Positions 5,685 to 8,467 of a DNA stretch of 8,467 bases are shown here, piece by piece (position 1 is the stretch's first letter; each line of letters opens with the position of its first letter). The notes under the pieces are model-generated. The model was not told the DNA's origin, did no database searches, and saw only the letters and a list, made by a program, of their open reading frames with translations. A program made the translations under genes and the position numbers. The stretch is taken from positions 1 to 8,467 of the forward strand of contig JAGVKY010000074.1 of assembly GCA_020050175.1 (NCBI GenBank), in the 5' to 3' direction. The DNA is from Parachlamydiales bacterium (GTDB lineage Bacteria; Chlamydiota; Chlamydiia; Chlamydiales; JAJFMK01).

Positions 5685-7295
5685 ATGAGCCCATCTAAAA
5701 AATTTGTCTTCATCACCGGCGGAGTATGCTCCTCTCTCGGAAAAGGAATATCTTCAGCATCTATAGGACTCTTGCTTGAGCGGCAAGGTTTAAAAGTTGC
5801 CATGATGAAGCTCGATCCCTACCTCAATGTTGACCCTGGGACGATGAGTCCGTATCAACATGGCGAGGTCTATGTCACCGATGATGGAGCTGAGACCGAT
5901 CTTGACCTCGGTCACTATTACAGGTACACCCACTCTCCTCTATCCCGCATCTCATCGGTCACTTCTGGCCAAATCTACGATGCTGTCATTAAGAGAGAGC
6001 GGAGAGGTGATTATCTAGGCAAAACCGTCCAAGTGATTCCTCATATTACAGAGGAGATCAAGCAGCGGATTTATAGTTGTTTCGATCAAGAAAAAGGGAC
6101 CCAAGTAGCCGTCATCGAGGTCGGTGGTACAGTGGGGGATATTGAATCTCTCCCCTTTTTGGAAGCTCTCCGACAACTCAAATATGATATGCGGGAAGAG
6201 TGTATCACGATCCATGTCACCTATGTGCCCTACTTAGAAGCGGCCAAAGAGATCAAAACAAAGCCAACGCAACATTCGGTCCAGATGCTTCGACAGATCG
6301 GTCTTTTCCCCGATTTTATCATCTGCCGGTCTGAGCGCCCTCTGTCAGATGAATTAAAAGAAAAAATTTCTCTTTTCTGTAATGTCCCTAGAGAAGGGGT
6401 ATTAGAAGCGCTAGACGTTAAAGAAACAATTTACGAAGTTCCCTTACGTTTTAAAGAACAATCTTTAGATCAACTCCTCGTTAAAAAACTCAGCTTTCCC
6501 TATAAAAAAACGGCCCTTAAAGATTGGGAAAATCTCATTAAAAAAGAGAGCAAGGCCAAGAAGAAAGTTAGGATTGCCTTCGTAGGTAAGTATGTATCCC
6601 ATCAAGATGCTTATAAATCAATTTTAGAATCGCTGAGTCATGCGGCCATTCAACTTGGGATCGATTGCGAAGTGCACCCATTCGAAGCTGACAAAGTTAT
6701 CACAGAAGGGCACTTGGATCCACAAATTCATGGGTTTGATGGCTATCTTATCCCGGGCGGTTTTGGCGAAAGAGGGTGGCTTGGAAAAATTTTAACTTGT
6801 CGCTATGCCCGTGAAAAAAAGATCCCATATTTTGGTATCTGCCTTGGCATGCAGGTGATGGTGACCGAATTTGCCCGTCATGTGCTTAAGTTCGAAGATG
6901 CTAATTCCACCGAAATTGACCCCTCAACAGAGCATCCTGTCATTTCTCTTCTCGAAGAACAAAGAGACATCCGAGCTATTGGCGGAACAATGCGTCTTGG
7001 AGCCTTTTCCTGCCTTTTAAAGAAGGGTTCCCATGCTGAAAAAGCCTATAAAGCCACCACTGTTTCCGAACGTCATCGCCACCGTTTTGAATTCAACAAC
7101 AAGTTTAGAGATCAGTTAGAAGAGAAAGGGCTCGTAGTGACTGGGATGCTAAAAGATGGTGACCTGGTCGAGATAGTTGAACTAAAAGATCACCCTTGGA
7201 TGGTGGGCGTTCAGTTCCACCCCGAATTCAAGTCACGCCCCTTGGAACCCCACCCCCTATTCCTCTCCTTCCTCCACGCTGCTTCCAGGAGATGA
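5685..7295 (+). CDS. pyrG: CTP synthase (glutamine-hydrolysing)
   Basis: A 536-residue CTP synthase (E. coli 545) that aminates UTP to CTP in the cytoplasm with ATP, using ammonia from glutamine. The N-terminal synthase domain (about 1-270) has the P-loop-like GGVCSSLGKGISSAS (12-26), KLDPYLNVDPGTMSPYQHGE (42-61), DDGAETDLDLGHY (66-78) and EVGGTVGDIESLPF (145-158). A Lys-rich linker (287-294) leads to the class I glutamine amidotransferase domain, with PGGFGERG (357-364), the nucleophile C386 in GICLGMQ (384-390), and H512/E514 in GVQFHPEF (508-515). GTP- and CTP-sensing regions appear intact. The start is ATG 5685, with GGGA six bases upstream. The TGA stop overlaps an ATG, but that opens only a 10-codon frame. 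The last 39 bases overlap, antisense, a decayed minus-strand frame. PYLN in the third motif and the overall sequence suggest a chlamydial-type enzyme. Confidence 0.98.
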   Translation: MSPSKKFVFITGGVCSSLGKGISSASIGLLLERQGLKVAMMKLDPYLNVDPGTMSPYQHGEVYVTDDGAETDLDLGHYYRYTHSPLSRISSVTSGQIYDAVIKRERRGDYLGKTVQVIPHITEEIKQRIYSCFDQEKGTQVAVIEVGGTVGDIESLPFLEALRQLKYDMREECITIHVTYVPYLEAAKEIKTKPTQHSVQMLRQIGLFPDFIICRSERPLSDELKEKISLFCNVPREGVLEALDVKETIYEVPLRFKEQSLDQLLVKKLSFPYKKTALKDWENLIKKESKAKKKVRIAFVGKYVSHQDAYKSILESLSHAAIQLGIDCEVHPFEADKVITEGHLDPQIHGFDGYLIPGGFGERGWLGKILTCRYAREKKIPYFGICLGMQVMVTEFARHVLKFEDANSTEIDPSTEHPVISLLEEQRDIRAIGGTMRLGAFSCLLKKGSHAEKAYKATTVSERHRHRFEFNNKFRDQLEEKGLVVTGMLKDGDLVEIVELKDHPWMVGVQFHPEFKSRPLEPHPLFLSFLHAASRR

Positions 7296-7545
7296 AAAAC
7301 GCACCTTGTGTACCTTTTTTCTAAGGGTACTCAATGCCGGATCAGAAAGGTCTGGCTCTTTCCACATCACTTGATAGGCATCCATCGCTTCAACAACATT
7401 TGACTTGCCACTTTTTGCAAGAAATTCTCTTAGGTGTCCTTGATGAGGAGTGAAATAACCTGGATTTTATATTCACCACTAACTCTTTGGTGAGCTGAGA
7501 TGGGTAGTCGTTGCAAAGCTGTTTTTTCTTTTCAATTGTACGGTG
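7257..7545 (-). pseudogene. Frameshifted continuation or remnant downstream of the PRTase-like gene
   Basis: Two staggered open frames follow the stop of the PRTase-like gene on the minus strand. The first, 7545 to a TGA at 7390-7392, begins HRTIEKKKQLCNDYPSQLTK then ELVVN. The second, 7466 to a TAG at 7257-7259, reads NPGYFTPHQGHLREFLAKSG, then KSNVVEAMDAYQVMWKEPDL, then SDPALSTLRKKV. Each is one base (+1) from the frame before it, and the joins lie near A runs (the AAAAAA near 7523-7528 and the AAAA near 7463-7466). Neither has a start codon with a ribosome site; the only ATG in the second frame that leaves a useful length is at 7385. They read as one broken protein tail, either the lost C-terminus of the PRTase-like gene or a remnant of a neighbour. 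The end of the second frame looks weakly like the last helix of an OmpR-type winged helix, which I do not claim. This covers the gap between the pyrG stop and the PRTase-like stop. Confidence 0.4.
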
Positions 7546-8368
7546 TTAGGACAAGAAGGGGGATACCGCCCATTTTTTTAATCAAATTAAGCATTGTGAT
7601 GACAGCGACCCCTTGCAACAAACTTTCGTCTTCAACAAGGATTACTGTTTTACCTTTAACATCTCCCTCAAAATTCTCATAGGTAACTTTGTACTTATCA
7701 TCAAAAGTTACGTGACAGCAGGCGTAACTTGAGTTTTGTTTTTGTTCATAGAGTTGAAGCATAGTAGCTACGGCAAAGGACGATCTATGAGGATCGGGTG
7801 CGCAAATGACATCAAATTTCAATCCTAATTGAGTAATCACATTTGCACACATCTTGCCAATGATCGCGAGTGATTCTCCGTCATTAAAAAGACCCCTAGT
7901 AAATTGATAGGGGCTTTTGCGCGTCGCAACCAAATCAAAGCCACCGCTCTCAATTTTTCCATCTTTCACTACAATCTGATCATCTATTTTAAGGGTTCCC
8001 TTTTGTAAAAAAGCTTCTAAAAGCTCTTCTTGCTCAGTCGTAGGAGTATCGCTCTTTTTAGAGCCTGCTAATGTGTCGAGTTTAGCTAAATTTTGAGCAG
8101 CCCAAATTTCGTAATAACGTTGTAAGGCCTTTGCCGTCTCTTGATTCCCTTTACTCGTCCATGTTTTTGCTTTTTCTAAGATATGCAGAGCAGTCAAATG
8201 ACTTTTAACAACAGCTCCTTCTATTCCTATCCTTTGAGCTGCTGTGAGTGGATTTCCAACTTCGATTTGATCTGCACAATCAAAAAGTGTCATGACACCA
8301 TTCAAACGGGCTCCAGATTTTTTAAGAAATTGGACGGCATCAGAAACAACGTCTCCCCCATCGTCCAT
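7532..8368 (-). CDS. Orotate-phosphoribosyltransferase-like protein with two PRTase-type modules; 5' frame broken
   Basis: A 278-residue frame. Residues 1-67 (GGDVVSDAVQFLKKSGARLN..., then LTAAQRIGIEGAV, HLTALHILEK) resemble the C-terminal end of a PyrE domain after its PRPP loop. A linker (about 70-112) follows. A second PyrE-like domain then runs from about 113: LLEAFLQKGTLKI (116-128), RKSPYQFTRGLFNDGESLAI (150-169), FDVICAPDPHRSS (185-197) and KGKTVILVEDESLLQG (238-253). The latter sits where VxxVDDVITTGG is expected. The acidic pair E246/D247 is kept but the Thr-Thr is Leu-Leu, so PRPP binding is doubtful. The chain stops only ~27 residues after this motif, short for PyrE. ATG 8368 has no ribosome site and lies mid-domain, so it is not the true start; the gene continues upstream in another frame. 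A role in UMP synthesis is inference. Confidence 0.6.
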   Translation of the reverse strand: MDDGGDVVSDAVQFLKKSGARLNGVMTLFDCADQIEVGNPLTAAQRIGIEGAVVKSHLTALHILEKAKTWTSKGNQETAKALQRYYEIWAAQNLAKLDTLAGSKKSDTPTTEQEELLEAFLQKGTLKIDDQIVVKDGKIESGGFDLVATRKSPYQFTRGLFNDGESLAIIGKMCANVITQLGLKFDVICAPDPHRSSFAVATMLQLYEQKQNSSYACCHVTFDDKYKVTYENFEGDVKGKTVILVEDESLLQGVAVITMLNLIKKMGGIPLLVLTPYN

Positions 8369-8467
8369 TTGAATCGATGAGCAAAACTTGAGGACGTTTC
8401 TTTGTTTTAAGAAGAGCGCTCAAGTCAAGGGACTTCATCCTCTTGCTAACAAGGGAATAATCAGGAA
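8340..8467 (-). pseudogene. Upstream frame of the same PRTase-like gene (partial at right edge)
   Basis: From the right edge on the minus strand a frame stays open to a TGA at 8340-8342. It reads PDYSLVSKRMKSLDLSAL then LKTKKRPQVLLIDSN. VLLID is the beta strand and first acidic residue before the PRPP loop of a PyrE domain, and the GGDVVSDAV that should follow lies in the next frame, starting near 8360. The break falls in AAATGGACGAT around 8360-8367. A net +1 insertion or -2 deletion explains it; restoring two bases gives the usual loop length. This argues that this frame and the 278-residue frame are one gene, decayed or misread. The true 5' end is outside the window. Confidence 0.5.

Noticed and set aside
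7292..7324. ATG overlapping the pyrG stop (ATGA) as the start of a coupled next gene
   Set aside because: The frame ends after 10 codons and the plus strand shows no continuing protein-like frame; a downstream coupled gene such as ruvX is absent here.
7307..7337. GTACC...GGTAC inverted repeat just after pyrG as its terminator
   Set aside because: The stem is only 5 bp with a long loop, and the T-run is inside the loop rather than after the stem.
1..8467. tRNA, rRNA, CRISPR, insertion sequence or phage features
   Set aside because: No cloverleaf, spaced repeats, transposase motifs or terminal inverted repeats were seen on reading both strands by eye; a tool search could still find a short RNA gene.

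Overview
The window looks like part of a Gram-negative genome, most probably an environmental (amoeba-associated) member of the Chlamydiota. The LPS gene waaA shows an outer membrane. Its product and the CTP synthase carry local signatures I associate with chlamydial homologues, for example KLDPYLNVDPGTM in PyrG and GGHNLLEP followed by an FGP motif in WaaA. A cytochrome bo3-type quinol oxidase operon is present, which the small Chlamydia pathogens lack as far as I know. The phylum call is an inference from remembered sequence patterns and no search was run.

Layout, left to right. (1) Bases 2-2297, plus strand: the tail of cyoB, then cyoC, cyoD and cyoE. The four are butted or overlapped (TAATG, TAAATG, ATGA), so this is one translationally coupled operon for the quinol oxidase and its heme O synthase; cyoA and most of cyoB lie to the left. 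(2) Bases 2298-4345: a lineage-specific stretch. It holds a small plus-strand reading frame that seems to be frameshifted, a 66-residue secreted cysteine-containing protein (minus) and a 472-residue mostly helical orphan (minus). The orphan has its own promoter, an 8-bp hairpin just past its stop, and an internal duplication. (3) Bases 4357-7295: two core genes transcribed divergently from a 59-bp gap, waaA (Kdo transferase, minus) and pyrG (CTP synthase, plus), both complete with their key residues. (4) Bases 7257-8467: a minus-strand orotate-phosphoribosyltransferase-like gene with two PRTase-type modules, running in from beyond the right edge. Its reading frame is broken at about 8365, and protein-like sequence continues past its stop in two further frames into the 3' end of pyrG.

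How the genes fit together: the cyo genes make an aerobic respiratory terminal oxidase. WaaA attaches Kdo to lipid A. PyrG makes CTP, which is also the nucleotide needed to activate Kdo as CMP-Kdo, so the waaA/pyrG pairing is metabolically sensible though it may be coincidental. The PyrE-like gene would be in UMP/pyrimidine metabolism if active, but its PRPP-binding motifs are not canonical and it looks decayed.

I found no tRNA, rRNA, CRISPR array, insertion sequence or other mobile element. The most interesting items are the duplicated-domain orphan, the small secreted cysteine protein, and the set of frame breaks confined to the non-core genes while all the core genes are intact.
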